Below are positions 49,726-58,587 of a stretch of 64,000 nt of DNA, piece by piece. The DNA lies in the NCBI RefSeq assembly GCF_001040945.1, contig NZ_CP011930.1:1674001-1738000 (forward strand). Reading direction: 5' to 3'. The translations under genes were made by a program, and so were the position numbers. The stretch is from Herbaspirillum seropedicae (lineage in GTDB: Bacteria; Pseudomonadota; Gammaproteobacteria; Burkholderiales; Burkholderiaceae_D). The notes beneath the pieces are model-generated. The model saw only the letters and a program-made list of their open reading frames with translations, ran no database searches and was not told the origin of the DNA. How positions within the stretch are numbered: position 1 is the stretch's first letter; the number at the start of each line of letters is the position of its first letter.

Positions 49726-50685
49726 ATGAAGCCGCACGTAGTCGTCTACAAAAAATTGCCCGAGCATCTGGTGCAGCGATTGCAAGCCGAGTTCGATCTG
49801 ACGCTCTTCGATCGCATTACCGATGACAACCGCGCAGATTTCATCGCCGCCCTGGCGACCGCCCACGGCATGATCGGAGCCAGCCTGCCCATCACCAACG
49901 CCATGCTGGAGGCGGCGCCGCAGTTGAAGATCGTCTCTACCATCTCGGTGGGCGTGGACAATTTCGACCTGGATTATTTCCGCCAGCGCGGCCTGATGCT
50001 GGCGCATACGCCGGGCGTGCTGACCGAAGCCACCGCCGATACCATCTTCGCCCTGATCCTCGCCAGCGCGCGCCGTGTGGTGGAACTGGCGGAATACGTC
50101 AAGGCCGGTCGCTGGAAGGGCAGCATCGGCGAGGCTCAGTTCGGCGTGAACGTACACGGCAAGACGCTGGGCCTGATCGGCATGGGCCGCATCGGCAGCG
50201 CCGTGGCGCGGCGGGCGCATCACGGTTTTGGCATGCCCATCCTGTATCACAACCGGCGTCCCGATCCCGAGGCTGAGCGTGAGCTTGGGGCGCGCTATGT
50301 CAGCAAGGAGGATCTGCTGGCCCAGGCTGATTTCGTCTGCGTGATGCTGCCCCTCACGCCGCAGACCGAACGCATGTTCGGTGCGCCTGAGTTCGCGCTG
50401 ATGAAGCGCAGCGCCATCTTCATCAATGCCTCGCGCGGCCGTATCGTCGATGAGGCCGCGCTCATTGCCGCCCTGCAGGACAAGACCATTCATGGCGCCG
50501 GCCTGGATGTGTTCGAGGTCGAGCCGCTGCCGCTGCAATCTCCCTTGCTGAAGCTGCCCAATGTAGTGGCCTTGCCGCACATCGGCTCGGCCACCCATGA
50601 GACCCGCCTGGCCATGGCTGAACTGGCCGTCACCAACCTCATCGCCGGCCTGCGCGGCGAACCCGTTGCCCACCTCGCGGTCTGA
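49726..50685 (+). CDS. kguD: 2-hydroxyacid/2-ketogluconate reductase
   Basis: A 319-residue D-isomer-specific 2-hydroxyacid dehydrogenase: [39 protein letters not shown], Rossmann motif [16 protein letters not shown], and catalytic Arg ([13 protein letters not shown]), Glu (EVEPLP) and His ([12 protein letters not shown]). It reduces 2-ketogluconate or its 6-phosphate, glyoxylate or hydroxypyruvate. Position after the KguK-like gene suggests 2-ketogluconate-6-phosphate reductase (KguD); GhrB is the alternative name for the same family. A 10-bp hairpin (50696-50705 with 50715-50724) follows the stop. Confidence 0.83.
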   Translation: MKPHVVVYKKLPEHLVQRLQAEFDLTLFDRITDDNRADFIAALATAHGMIGASLPITNAMLEAAPQLKIVSTISVGVDNFDLDYFRQRGLMLAHTPGVLTEATADTIFALILASARRVVELAEYVKAGRWKGSIGEAQFGVNVHGKTLGLIGMGRIGSAVARRAHHGFGMPILYHNRRPDPEAERELGARYVSKEDLLAQADFVCVMLPLTPQTERMFGAPEFALMKRSAIFINASRGRIVDEAALIAALQDKTIHGAGLDVFEVEPLPLQSPLLKLPNVVALPHIGSATHETRLAMAELAVTNLIAGLRGEPVAHLAV

Positions 50686-50810
50686 GAGCAGCGCCGTTGC
50701 TTCCCGGTATCGGTGGGAAGCAACAGTGCGGCATGAAGTTTTTTTCAGCTTCGCCGCATTTCCTCTTCCGTTCACCTGAATCTTTGGTGTATCCTGCAAA
50801 CGTTAAAAAG

Positions 50811-50857
50811 AACGATCGTGCTAAAAACCGGTGGGCACGCCGTTTTGCTTTTATAAT
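50811..50857 (+). promoter_or_regulatory. Promoter region of etfBA with TetR-like palindrome
   Basis: TATAAT at 50852-50857 lies 50 bases before the etfB ATG. AACGATCGTG at 50811-50820, with core ACGATCGT, is the kind of palindrome used by TetR-family regulators of fatty-acid and acyl-CoA genes in betaproteobacteria. The regulator is not known. Confidence 0.45.
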
Positions 50858-50906
50858 CCTGCGGAAGTTTACGTTTACGTCAATTCCTTTTTGCAAGGGC
50901 CATGCG

Positions 50907-51662
50907 ATGAAAGTATTAGTACCAGTCAAGCGCGTCGTGGATTACAACGTCAAGGTGCGCGTCAAGAGCGACGGCAGTGGCGTCGATATCGCCAACGTCA
51001 AGATGTCGATGAACCCGTTTGACGAAATCGCGGTGGAAGAAGCCGTGCGCCTGAAAGAAGGCGGTAAGGTCACCGAAGTGATCGCCGTCTCGGCCGGCGT
51101 GACCCAGTGCCAGGAAACCCTGCGCACCGCCATGGCCATTGGCGCTGACCGTGGCATCCTGGCTGAAGTGGGCGCCGATGTCGAACTGCAACCCCTGGCC
51201 GTGGCCAAGATCTTGAAGGCCCTGGCCGAGAAGGAACAGCCGCAGTTGATCATCCTGGGCAAGCAGGCCATCGACGACGACTGCAACCAGACCGGCCAGA
51301 TGCTGGCCGCCTTGCTGGGCTGGCCGCAAGCCACCTTCGCCTCCAAGGTGGTGCTGGAAGAGGGCAAGGTCACCGTGACCCGTGAAGTGGACGGCGGCCT
51401 GGAAACCCTGGCCCTGACCCTGCCGGCCATCATCACTACCGACCTGCGCCTGAACGAGCCACGTTATGTCACGCTGCCCAACATCATGAAGGCCAAGAAG
51501 AAGCAGCTGGACACCGTCAAGCCCGAAGAGCTGGGCGTGGATGTCGCCCCGCGCGTGAAGACCTTGAAGGTCGCCGAGCCGGCCAAGCGCAGCGCCGGCG
51601 TGAAGGTGCCGGATGTCGCGACCCTGGTCGCCAAACTGAAAAATGAAGCCAAGGTGATCTGA
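50907..51662 (+). CDS. etfB: Electron transfer flavoprotein beta subunit
   Basis: A 251-residue ETF beta: start [20 protein letters not shown], then [40 protein letters not shown] (AMP-binding and beta signature regions). ETF collects electrons from acyl-CoA dehydrogenases and passes them to ETF-quinone oxidoreductase. The ATG at 50907 starts the conserved N terminus. etfA follows 2 bases later and an acyl-CoA dehydrogenase gene follows that. Confidence 0.97.
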   Translation: MKVLVPVKRVVDYNVKVRVKSDGSGVDIANVKMSMNPFDEIAVEEAVRLKEGGKVTEVIAVSAGVTQCQETLRTAMAIGADRGILAEVGADVELQPLAVAKILKALAEKEQPQLIILGKQAIDDDCNQTGQMLAALLGWPQATFASKVVLEEGKVTVTREVDGGLETLALTLPAIITTDLRLNEPRYVTLPNIMKAKKKQLDTVKPEELGVDVAPRVKTLKVAEPAKRSAGVKVPDVATLVAKLKNEAKVI

Positions 51663-51664
51663 TC

Positions 51665-52594
51665 ATGACCGCACTCGTTATTGCCGAACACGACAACGCC
51701 AGCCTCAAGGGCAGCACCCTCAACACCATCACCGCCGCAGCGCAAGCCGGTGGCGATGTCCACGTCCTGGTGGCCGGCTCCAACGCCAAGGCCGCCGCTG
51801 ACGCTGCCGCCCAAGTGGCAGGCGTCACCAAGGTACTGCTGGCCGATGCCCCGCAATTCGCCGATGGCCTGGCCGAGAACGTCGCTGAACAAGTCCTGGC
51901 CATCGCCAAGGATTACAGCCACATCCTGGCCCCCGCCACCGCCTACGGCAAGAACATCCTGCCGCGTGTGGCCGCCAAGCTGGACGTGGGCCAGATTTCC
52001 GACATTACCAAGGTGGAGTCGGCCGATACCTTCGAACGTCCCATCTACGCCGGCAACGCCATTGCCACCGTGCAGTCGATTGATCCGATCAAGGTCATCA
52101 CCGTGCGCACGACCGGTTTCGATCCGGCCGCACAGGGTGGCTCGGCCGCCGTGGAAAGCATCCCGGCCGTGGCCGATTCGGGCAAGTCCAGCTTCGTGGG
52201 CCGTGAGGTCGCCAAGTCGGACCGTCCGGAACTGACCGCTGCCAAGATCATCGTCTCCGGTGGTCGTGGCATGGGTTCTGCCGAAAGCTTCAAGATCCTC
52301 GAGCCGCTGGCCGACAAGTTGAACGCCGCCATGGGGGCTTCCCGCGCCGCCGTCGATGCGGGCTACGTGCCCAACGACTGGCAGGTTGGCCAGACCGGCA
52401 AGATCGTCGCCCCGCAGCTCTACATCGCCGTCGGTATCTCCGGCGCGATCCAGCACCTGGCCGGCATGAAGGACTCCAAGGTCATCGTGGCCATCAACAA
52501 GGACGAGGAAGCGCCGATCTTCTCGGTGGCTGACTATGGCTTGGTGGGCGACCTCTTCGAGGTCGTGCCGGAGCTGGTCAAGCAGCTTGGCTGA
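51665..52594 (+). CDS. etfA: Electron transfer flavoprotein alpha subunit
   Basis: A 309-residue ETF alpha: [20 protein letters not shown], and the FAD domain [80 protein letters not shown], the classical signature of the subunit. It binds the FAD at the interface with EtfB. A terminator-like hairpin follows. Confidence 0.97.
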   Translation: MTALVIAEHDNASLKGSTLNTITAAAQAGGDVHVLVAGSNAKAAADAAAQVAGVTKVLLADAPQFADGLAENVAEQVLAIAKDYSHILAPATAYGKNILPRVAAKLDVGQISDITKVESADTFERPIYAGNAIATVQSIDPIKVITVRTTGFDPAAQGGSAAVESIPAVADSGKSSFVGREVAKSDRPELTAAKIIVSGGRGMGSAESFKILEPLADKLNAAMGASRAAVDAGYVPNDWQVGQTGKIVAPQLYIAVGISGAIQHLAGMKDSKVIVAINKDEEAPIFSVADYGLVGDLFEVVPELVKQLG

Positions 52595-52617
52595 GGCCTG
52601 TTCAAGCGTAGTATCCG

Positions 52618-52640
52618 CCCCGGCTCCGGCCGGGGTGTTT
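52618..52640 (+). terminator. Terminator-like hairpin after etfA
   Basis: A 7-bp perfect GC stem (52618-52624 with 52629-52635) with TCCG loop and TGTTTT. It probably ends or reduces etfBA transcription before the acyl-CoA dehydrogenase gene. Confidence 0.75.
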
Positions 52641-52689
52641 TCGTGCAAGCAAGGAACGCCGGCAGAGCGTTCCGCAATGGAGGTTGGAG

Positions 52690-54474
52690 ATGAGTTACAC
52701 CGCGCCCGTGAAGGATATGTTGTTCGTCATGAACGAGCTGGCCGGCCTGGCGGCCGTGAACGCGCTGCCCGGCTGCGAAGACGCCACGCCGGAGACGGCC
52801 GAGGCCATCCTCGAGGAAAACGCCAAGTTCTGCAGTGAGGTGGTGGCCCCGCTCAATCACTCCGCCGACAAGGAGCCCAGCAGCTGGGCCGACGGCAAGG
52901 TGACGACCAGCCCCGGTTTCAAGGAAGCCTTCCGCCAGTTCGGCGAGGCAGGCTGGCAAGGCGTGCAGCATCCGGTGGAATTCGGCGGCCAGGGCCTGCC
53001 CAAGCTGCTGGCCACACCCTGCATCGAAATGCTGAACTCGGCCAACCTGTCCTTCGCACTGTGCCCGCTGCTCACCGATGGCACCATCGAAGCGCTGATG
53101 ACCGCCGGCACCCAGCAGCAGAAGGAAACCTTCATCGCCAACTTCATCTCCGGCAAGTGGACCGGCACGATGAACCTCACCGAGCCGCAGGCCGGTTCTG
53201 ACCTGGCGCTGGTGCGCACGCGCGCAGTGCCCGAAGGCGATGGCACCTACAAGCTCTTCGGCACCAAGATCTTCATCACCTATGGCGAGCACGACATGGC
53301 CGAGAACATCGTCCATCTGGTGCTGGCCCGTACCCCCAACGCGCCCGAAGGGGTGAAGGGCATTTCGCTGTTCATCGTGCCCAAGTTCCTGGTCAATGCC
53401 GATGGTTCGCTGGGGGCGCGCAATGACGTGCATTGCGTCTCCATCGAACACAAGCTGGGCATCAAGGCCAGCCCGACCGCCGTGCTGCAGTTCGGCGACC
53501 ATGGCGGCGCCATCGGCACCCTGGTCGGCGAAGAGAATCGCGGCCTGGAATACATGTTCATCATGATGAATGCGGCGCGCTTCGCCGTGGGCATCCAGGG
53601 TCTGTCGGTGTCGGAACGCGCCTATCAGAAGGCCGTGGCCTATGCCCGCGATCGCATCCAGTCGCGTGACCTGGCCGGCTCGCCCGGCCCTGTGGCCATC
53701 ATCCACCAGCCCGACGTGCGCCGCATGCTGATGTCCATGCGCGCCCAGATCGAGGCGGCGCGCGCGCTGTCCTATGTGGCCGCCGCCACTTCGGATGCGG
53801 CCCACTTCAGCGATGACGAGGCCACCCGCAAGTCCAACCAGGCCTTCTATGAATACCTGGTGCCCATCGTCAAGGGCTGGATCACCGAGATGTCCATCGA
53901 TGTGACTTCCACCGGCGTGCAGGTGCATGGCGGCATGGGCTTCATCGAAGAAACCGGCGCAGCCCAGTATTACCGCGACGCCCGCATCCTGCCGATCTAC
54001 GAAGGCACCACCGCCATCCAGGCCAATGACCTGGTGGGTCGCAAGACCGCCCGTGATGGCGGCGCCGTGGCCAAGGGCATCCTCGCCCAGGTGCGCAAGA
54101 CAGTCTCCGAACTGCAAGGTGACGCCCAGCTGCAGCCCATCGCGGCGCGCCTGGGTGAGGCGGCCGATGCGCTGGAGCAGGTGGTGGATTATGTGGTGGC
54201 CAACGTCAAGAGCGATATCAAGGCGGTCTTTGCCGGCAGCGTCCCCTATCTGAAGATGGCCGGTGTCGTCTTGGGCGGCTGGCAGATGGCGCGTGCTGCG
54301 GCTGTCTCTGCGGCCAAGCTCAAGGCGGGCGAGGGCGATGGCAAGTTCTATGAGGCCAAGCTGGCCACGGCGCGTTTCTATGCCGACCAGATCCTGCCGC
54401 AGGCGCTGGCCTATCGTACAGCCATCGTCGATGGCGGTGCTGCGGTGATGGCCCTGGCGGAGGAGCAGTTCTGA
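52690..54474 (+). CDS. Acyl-CoA dehydrogenase, large (about 595-residue) DmdC-like class
   Basis: A 594-residue acyl-CoA dehydrogenase of the longer class (FadE/3-methylmercaptopropionyl-CoA dehydrogenase DmdC-like): an N-terminal acyl-CoA-dehydrogenase N domain (VMNELAGLAAVNALPG), middle domain MNLTEPQAGSDLALVRTRAV, FAD domain ARDRIQSRDLAGSPGPVAII, VQVHGGMGFIEETGAAQYYR with the conserved GG-F-E, then IYEGTTAIQANDLVGRK, and an extra C-terminal domain (DUF-type, about 460-594). GGAGG lies 6 bases before the ATG at 52690. It lies 95 bases after etfA, its likely electron acceptor. Confidence 0.93.
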   Translation: MSYTAPVKDMLFVMNELAGLAAVNALPGCEDATPETAEAILEENAKFCSEVVAPLNHSADKEPSSWADGKVTTSPGFKEAFRQFGEAGWQGVQHPVEFGGQGLPKLLATPCIEMLNSANLSFALCPLLTDGTIEALMTAGTQQQKETFIANFISGKWTGTMNLTEPQAGSDLALVRTRAVPEGDGTYKLFGTKIFITYGEHDMAENIVHLVLARTPNAPEGVKGISLFIVPKFLVNADGSLGARNDVHCVSIEHKLGIKASPTAVLQFGDHGGAIGTLVGEENRGLEYMFIMMNAARFAVGIQGLSVSERAYQKAVAYARDRIQSRDLAGSPGPVAIIHQPDVRRMLMSMRAQIEAARALSYVAAATSDAAHFSDDEATRKSNQAFYEYLVPIVKGWITEMSIDVTSTGVQVHGGMGFIEETGAAQYYRDARILPIYEGTTAIQANDLVGRKTARDGGAVAKGILAQVRKTVSELQGDAQLQPIAARLGEAADALEQVVDYVVANVKSDIKAVFAGSVPYLKMAGVVLGGWQMARAAAVSAAKLKAGEGDGKFYEAKLATARFYADQILPQALAYRTAIVDGGAAVMALAEEQF

Positions 54475-54507
54475 TTTCCTGATTTCCCGATTTCTGGCGG
54501 AAACAAA

Positions 54508-54541
54508 AGCCTGGAACACCGCAGAGCGGCGTTCCGGGCTT
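54508..54541 (+). terminator. Hairpin after the acyl-CoA dehydrogenase gene
   Basis: A 15-position stem with one A/C mismatch (AGCCTGGAACACCGC with GCGGCGTTCCGGGCT) and AGA loop, followed by TGTCTGTTTG rather than a clean U-run. It lies between the convergent dehydrogenase and TM2 genes and may serve both. Confidence 0.6.
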
Positions 54542-54563
54542 GTCTGTTTGATGGGGCTGGGAA

Positions 54564-54986
54564 TCAGCCGAAGGCGCCGCCGGTGAAGAGCAGATCGAAG
54601 CTGCGCGCCAGCAGGGCGATCACGCCCATGGCCCCCAGGCCCACGGTCAGGACCAGGATCACGGCCAGGATCCAGTGCGATTCCGAGCTCTTGCCGCTGC
54701 CGGCATTATGGCGGGAATCCCATTTGTCATCCGGGGTCAGGCCGATCACCAGCGCTTCCAGGCAGGCGATGAGCATCGACAGCACGAAGGGCAGGGCGGT
54801 GAACAAGCGGGGCGCCTGCGGCTGGGCGGCCATCAGGCCCAGCGACAGTGGAATGGCCAGGATGTGCAGCCAGCCGAAACGGTCGCGCGCGCCGTAGAGA
54901 TAGAAACGATGCAGACCGATGCTGCCCAGCGTGGTGGCCAGGAAGGTCGTCAGGGTCTTGTTCTTGTGGCGGGAGGATGGGGGCAT
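54564..54986 (-). CDS. TM2-domain membrane protein
   Basis: A 140-residue protein. KTLTTFLATTLGSIGLHRFYLYG at residues 10-32 is the start of a TM2 domain (two membrane helices joined by a short polar loop), and two further hydrophobic segments follow (about 60-80 and 106-128). The function of bacterial TM2 proteins is not established. It is convergent with the acyl-CoA dehydrogenase gene and divergent from the ribosomal operon. Confidence 0.82.
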   Translation of the reverse strand: MPPSSRHKNKTLTTFLATTLGSIGLHRFYLYGARDRFGWLHILAIPLSLGLMAAQPQAPRLFTALPFVLSMLIACLEALVIGLTPDDKWDSRHNAGSGKSSESHWILAVILVLTVGLGAMGVIALLARSFDLLFTGGAFG

Positions 54987-55230
54987 GCTGCTTGTCTCTT
55001 TGTTCTGGTTTGCGCCATGGGAGATGAAGCCCTGGTAATGTTGTTCTCAGGATATCGAGGCAGTATAGCCGAGCCTGGGGCGTACAGGAATTTCCCGCTG
55101 GACATGTCATGACCGGCTGTCGCGGCGGGGAGGGGGGGCGTTCTGGTGTTTCCTGATGCGATTTGACATCAGTTTCGGCGCTTTTTGTTGGGGTAATGCG
55201 TTGGTCTGCTGCACAAAAGCGCCAAGCAGC

Positions 55231-55260
55231 TTGCCCGGGTGTGCGGAAGTCCGTTATAAT
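55231..55260 (+). promoter_or_regulatory. Promoter of the rpsP operon
   Basis: TTGCCC (55231-55236), 18 bases, TATAAT (55255-55260), about 40 bases before the rpsP ATG; a close sigma-70 match in a GC-rich stretch, as expected for a ribosomal operon. The gap 54987-55299 holds no gene. Confidence 0.8.
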
Positions 55261-55299
55261 CTGCGGCTTTTCCGTGTCCGTATTCTTACTGGAACCATT

Positions 55300-55554
55300 A
55301 TGGTCGTTATTCGTTTAGCTCGTGGCGGCGCCAAGAAGCGCCCCTTCTACAACATCGTTGCAACCGACTCGCGCAATCGTCGCGATGGCCGTTTCATCGA
55401 GCGCATCGGCTTCTACAACCCGGTCGCTTCCGGCAAGGAAGAAACCGTGCGTATCGCTGCTGACCGTCTGGCTCACTGGCAAGGCGTTGGCGCACAACTG
55501 TCGCCGACCGTTGCTCGCCTGGTCGCAGAAGCCGGTTCCAAGGCTGCTGCCTAA
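55300..55554 (+). CDS. rpsP: 30S ribosomal protein S16
   Basis: An 84-residue protein with the S16 signature [20 protein letters not shown] and [17 protein letters not shown]. It binds 16S rRNA early in small-subunit assembly. It heads the conserved rpsP-rimM-trmD-rplS operon. Confidence 0.98.
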   Translation: MVVIRLARGGAKKRPFYNIVATDSRNRRDGRFIERIGFYNPVASGKEETVRIAADRLAHWQGVGAQLSPTVARLVAEAGSKAAA

Positions 55555-55625
55555 TACAGGTTTTCCTGTCTGATTCCCCCGCCGGGTTTCCTGGCGTCAG
55601 GATGAAGAACAGGTCTGGCGTACCC

Positions 55626-56240
55626 ATGACTCATCCAGCCCAGGCGGGGTTCTCCGCACCCGACGATCTCGTGACCGTCGGCCATGTGACCGGAGCCTAC
55701 GGAATCCAGGGCTGGATTCGCGTGCGTCCCTATTCGAGCGAGGCAGACGCCTTGCTCAATGCCAAGACGTGGTGGCTGGAGAAATCCGGCCAGCCCAAGC
55801 AGGACGTCGATGTCATGCAGTCCAAGGGGCACAGCGGCGATGTCGTTGCGCGCCTGACCGGGGTCGCCGACCGCAATGCGGCCGAAGCGATGAAGGGAAC
55901 GGTGGTTTCCATCTCCCGCAAGCACTTCCCGGCGCTGGATGACAATGAATTCTACTGGGTCGATCTGATCGGCTCGGCAGTGGAAAATCTCCAGGGTGAA
56001 CACCTGGGCGTGGTGTCCGACATGATGGACAACGGCGCCCACCCCATCCTGAAGGTGACGGCGCCGGTGCAGGACACTGCGCCCGAGCTGGATCCCGCCG
56101 CCGATGCAAAGCCGAAGAAGGGCGCCAAGGAGAAGTCGGCCGCGGCGTCCGAAATGCTGATCCCGTTTGTCGACCAGTTCGTCAAGACGGTACAGCAGAG
56201 CGAAAAAAAGATCATCGTCGACTGGGACAAGGATTACTGA
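55626..56240 (+). CDS. rimM: 16S rRNA processing protein RimM
   Basis: RimM helps fold the head of the 30S subunit by binding S19. The 204 residues hold the RimM N domain (VTVGHVTGAYGIQGWIRVRP) and PRC-barrel domain (NEFYWVDLIGSAVENLQGEH, EMLIPFVDQFV, KKIIVDWDKDY). The barrel contains an inserted Ala/Pro/Lys-rich stretch (about 140-178: APELDPAADAKPKKGAKEKS). An in-frame ATG at 55602 is also possible; the conserved domain starts after both. It is 71 bases after rpsP. Confidence 0.95.
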   Translation: MTHPAQAGFSAPDDLVTVGHVTGAYGIQGWIRVRPYSSEADALLNAKTWWLEKSGQPKQDVDVMQSKGHSGDVVARLTGVADRNAAEAMKGTVVSISRKHFPALDDNEFYWVDLIGSAVENLQGEHLGVVSDMMDNGAHPILKVTAPVQDTAPELDPAADAKPKKGAKEKSAAASEMLIPFVDQFVKTVQQSEKKIIVDWDKDY

Positions 56241-56324
56241 CCTCTTCGGTCAGTTTTTTCTTTTCCGGCTCGCTGATGTCGAGGGATGCACCAGTTTCAA
56301 GAGATGCCAGGAAATGGAGGCGTG

Positions 56325-57098
56325 ATGCAGTTTGACGTCGTCACTCTGTTTCCCGAGATGTTCGCTGCGCTGACGCAGTCCGGCATTACCCGCCGGGCGC
56401 TGGAGCAGCAGCGCTGGGGCTTGCAGTTGTGGAATCCGCGTGAATTCACGACCGACAATCACCGTACCGTGGATGACCGCCCCTATGGCGGCGGCCCCGG
56501 CATGGTGATGCTGGCCAAGCCGCTGCAGGCCGCCATCGAGGCGGCGCAGCAGCGTCAGCAGGCGTTGGGTCTGGCCAAGCCGCGTGTGATCTACCTGTCG
56601 CCGCAAGGCGCACCGCTGACGCACGAGCGCGTGGTGCGGCTGTCGCAGGACAGCGGAGCGGTGTTGCTGTGCGGACGCTATGAAGCGATCGACCAGCGCC
56701 TGCTCGACAAGTGCGTGGACGAGGAAATCAGCATCGGCGACTTCGTCCTCTCCGGCGGCGAGCTGCCGGCGATGGCGCTGATGGATGCCGTGATCCGGCT
56801 GTTGCCCGGTGCGCTCAACGACAGCGCCTCGGCGGTCGAAGACAGCTTCGTCAACGGACTGCTGGATTCGCCGCATTACACGCGTCCGGAAGTCTATGAA
56901 GGTGAACCGGTGCCGTCCATCCTGCTGGGTGGACACCATGCCGAGATCCAGAAATGGCGTCGGCAGCGGGCGCTGGAAGCCACCCAGGCCAAGCGTCCCG
57001 ACCTCATCATCAGGGCGCGCGAGCAGGGCCTGTTGAGCAAGGCCGATGAAAAGTTTCTGGGCAGTCTGCCGCAGCAGGCCGCCCACCCGAAGTCTTAG
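56325..57098 (+). CDS. trmD: tRNA (guanine-37-N1)-methyltransferase
   Basis: TrmD makes m1G37 in tRNA, which prevents +1 frameshifts. The 257 residues show the SPOUT knot: [50 protein letters not shown], and [18 protein letters not shown]. The usual GRYEGID reads GRYEAID here, a small change in the SAM-binding knot. GGAGG is 6 bases before the ATG. It is 84 bases after rimM. Confidence 0.97.
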   Translation: MQFDVVTLFPEMFAALTQSGITRRALEQQRWGLQLWNPREFTTDNHRTVDDRPYGGGPGMVMLAKPLQAAIEAAQQRQQALGLAKPRVIYLSPQGAPLTHERVVRLSQDSGAVLLCGRYEAIDQRLLDKCVDEEISIGDFVLSGGELPAMALMDAVIRLLPGALNDSASAVEDSFVNGLLDSPHYTRPEVYEGEPVPSILLGGHHAEIQKWRRQRALEATQAKRPDLIIRAREQGLLSKADEKFLGSLPQQAAHPKS

Positions 57099-57252
57099 TA
57101 GCACATTGCAGCAAATGCAGTACCGCAGGCCCAGCAATGGACCTGCACCGTGCGGTGGCCCAGGCCACCGTGTTTGAAACCCCATCCTCTACCGGGCCCT
57201 ACAATCGGCCCTCGTGGCAACGGCGCCGGCAAGATGGTTACAGGAGCAAAAA

Positions 57253-57636
57253 ATGGATCTGATCCAGCAACTCGAGCAAGAAGAGATCGCGCGTCTCGCC
57301 AAGAACATTCCCGACTTCGCCCCCGGCGACACCGTGATTGTCAACGTGAACGTGGTTGAAGGTACCCGCAAGCGCGCCCAGGCCTACGAAGGCGTGGTCA
57401 TCGCCCGTCGTAACCGTGGTCTGAATTCCAACTTCATCGTCCGCAAGATTTCTTCGGGTGAAGGCGTGGAGCGTACCTTCCAGCTGTACTCGCCGCTGAT
57501 CGCCTCGATCGAAGTCAAGCGTCGTGGTGACGTGCGTCGTGCCAAGCTGTACTACCTGCGCGAACGTTCGGGCAAGTCGGCACGTATCAAGGAAAAGCTG
57601 CCCAGCCGTGCGGCAAAGGCTGCTGCTGCCGAGTAA
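57253..57636 (+). CDS. rplS: 50S ribosomal protein L19
   Basis: A 127-residue protein: [60 protein letters not shown], the L19 pattern; it sits at the 30S-50S interface. AGGAG precedes the ATG. It ends the rpsP operon; the gap of 154 bases from trmD has hairpin-rich sequence. Confidence 0.98.
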   Translation: MDLIQQLEQEEIARLAKNIPDFAPGDTVIVNVNVVEGTRKRAQAYEGVVIARRNRGLNSNFIVRKISSGEGVERTFQLYSPLIASIEVKRRGDVRRAKLYYLRERSGKSARIKEKLPSRAAKAAAAE

Positions 57637-57660
57637 TCGGTCGCCTGTTGATGCGTCAGG

Positions 57661-57690
57661 AAAAGGGGTGTCTTACGACGCCCCTTTTTC
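57661..57690 (+). terminator. Rho-independent terminator of the rpsP-rplS operon
   Basis: AAAAGGGGTGTC-TTAC-GACGCCCCTTTTT forms a 12-bp stem with one G-U pair and ends in T, 24 bases after the rplS stop. Confidence 0.93.
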
Positions 57691-57742
57691 GTTTCCGTCT
57701 GCTGCATTAATGTCCTGCCAACCTCGATGAAGCGAGCACAAC

Positions 57743-58414
57743 GTGGCCAGTTTCGATCCTGTCAATCTGCCTGTGGACGCCGTCGCCGGTGAAGGCGCGC
57801 TGGAGGCTGCGCGCCTCAATGCCGACTGGCTGCGCCAGCGCTTCGCCGACCCGCCGCGCTGGGAGCCCGAGCACAGCGGCGACCAGATGGCGCGCCTGGC
57901 CGAGTCCAAGGGGCGCTTCCGGCTGGCTTCGGTGCTGATTCCTATCGTCCTGCGTGAGCAGGGAATGACAATACTGTTCACTCGCAGAACAGCGGATCTG
58001 AAGGATCATGCGGGGCAGATCAGCTTCCCTGGCGGTCGTCGTGAAGACTATGACGGCTCGGCCATCGAGACCGCCCTGCGCGAGACCGAGGAAGAAATCG
58101 GCCTGGCGCGCCAGCACATCGAGGTCATCGGCTCCCTGCCGGACTATTTCACCGGCACGGGCTATCGCGTCACGCCCGTGGCGGGCTTGATCCAGCCGCC
58201 CTTCGAGGCCGTCGGCGATCCGCGTGAAGTGGCCGAGATCTTCGAGGTGCCGCTGGCCTTCCTCATGGATGGCGTCAATCACCAGCGCCGTTCGGTAGAG
58301 CTGCCGGCCCCGGTGGGCCGGCGCAGTTTCTACACGATGCCGTATGACCGTTACTTCATCTGGGGGGCGACCGCCGGCATGTTGCGCAACCTGTTCCACT
58401 TCCTGCGCAGCTGA
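57743..58414 (+). CDS. NUDIX hydrolase, CoA pyrophosphatase type
   Basis: A 223-residue protein starting at GTG. The NUDIX box GGRREDYDGSAIETALRETE followed by EEIGL, preceded by AGQISFPGG, identifies the CoA pyrophosphatase (NudL/YeaB) branch, which cleaves CoA and its derivatives to phosphopantetheine and ADP. GSLPDYFTGTGYRVTPVAGL is also typical. It follows the rplS terminator and stands alone. Confidence 0.9.
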   Translation: MASFDPVNLPVDAVAGEGALEAARLNADWLRQRFADPPRWEPEHSGDQMARLAESKGRFRLASVLIPIVLREQGMTILFTRRTADLKDHAGQISFPGGRREDYDGSAIETALRETEEEIGLARQHIEVIGSLPDYFTGTGYRVTPVAGLIQPPFEAVGDPREVAEIFEVPLAFLMDGVNHQRRSVELPAPVGRRSFYTMPYDRYFIWGATAGMLRNLFHFLRS

Positions 58415-58493
58415 GTGGGGCAGGGAGCGGCAGGGCGCGGGTTCAAAGCGATGTCAGCCGACCAAGTCTGCATATCGGTATAAAAGCAGGTGA

Positions 58494-58536
58494 AATCTAT
58501 TGTTGATTCCGGTCAACGAATCTATTGTTTGATTCC
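58494..58536. repeat. Direct repeat upstream of the CobD-like gene
   Basis: AATCTATTGTTGATTCC (58494-58510) and AATCTATTGTTTGATTCC (58519-58536) repeat with a 25-base period, AT-rich, about 55 bases before the gene start. They look like paired regulator sites. Confidence 0.55.
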
Positions 58537-58587
58537 CATCTTGCACTGCGCTATCGTACGGGCTACAGAGACCCATAAGGCTGCTTG

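Noticed and set aside
54564..54986. Type VI or toxin role for the TM2-domain protein
   Set aside because: TM2 proteins are widespread and the gene sits next to housekeeping genes with no secretion context.
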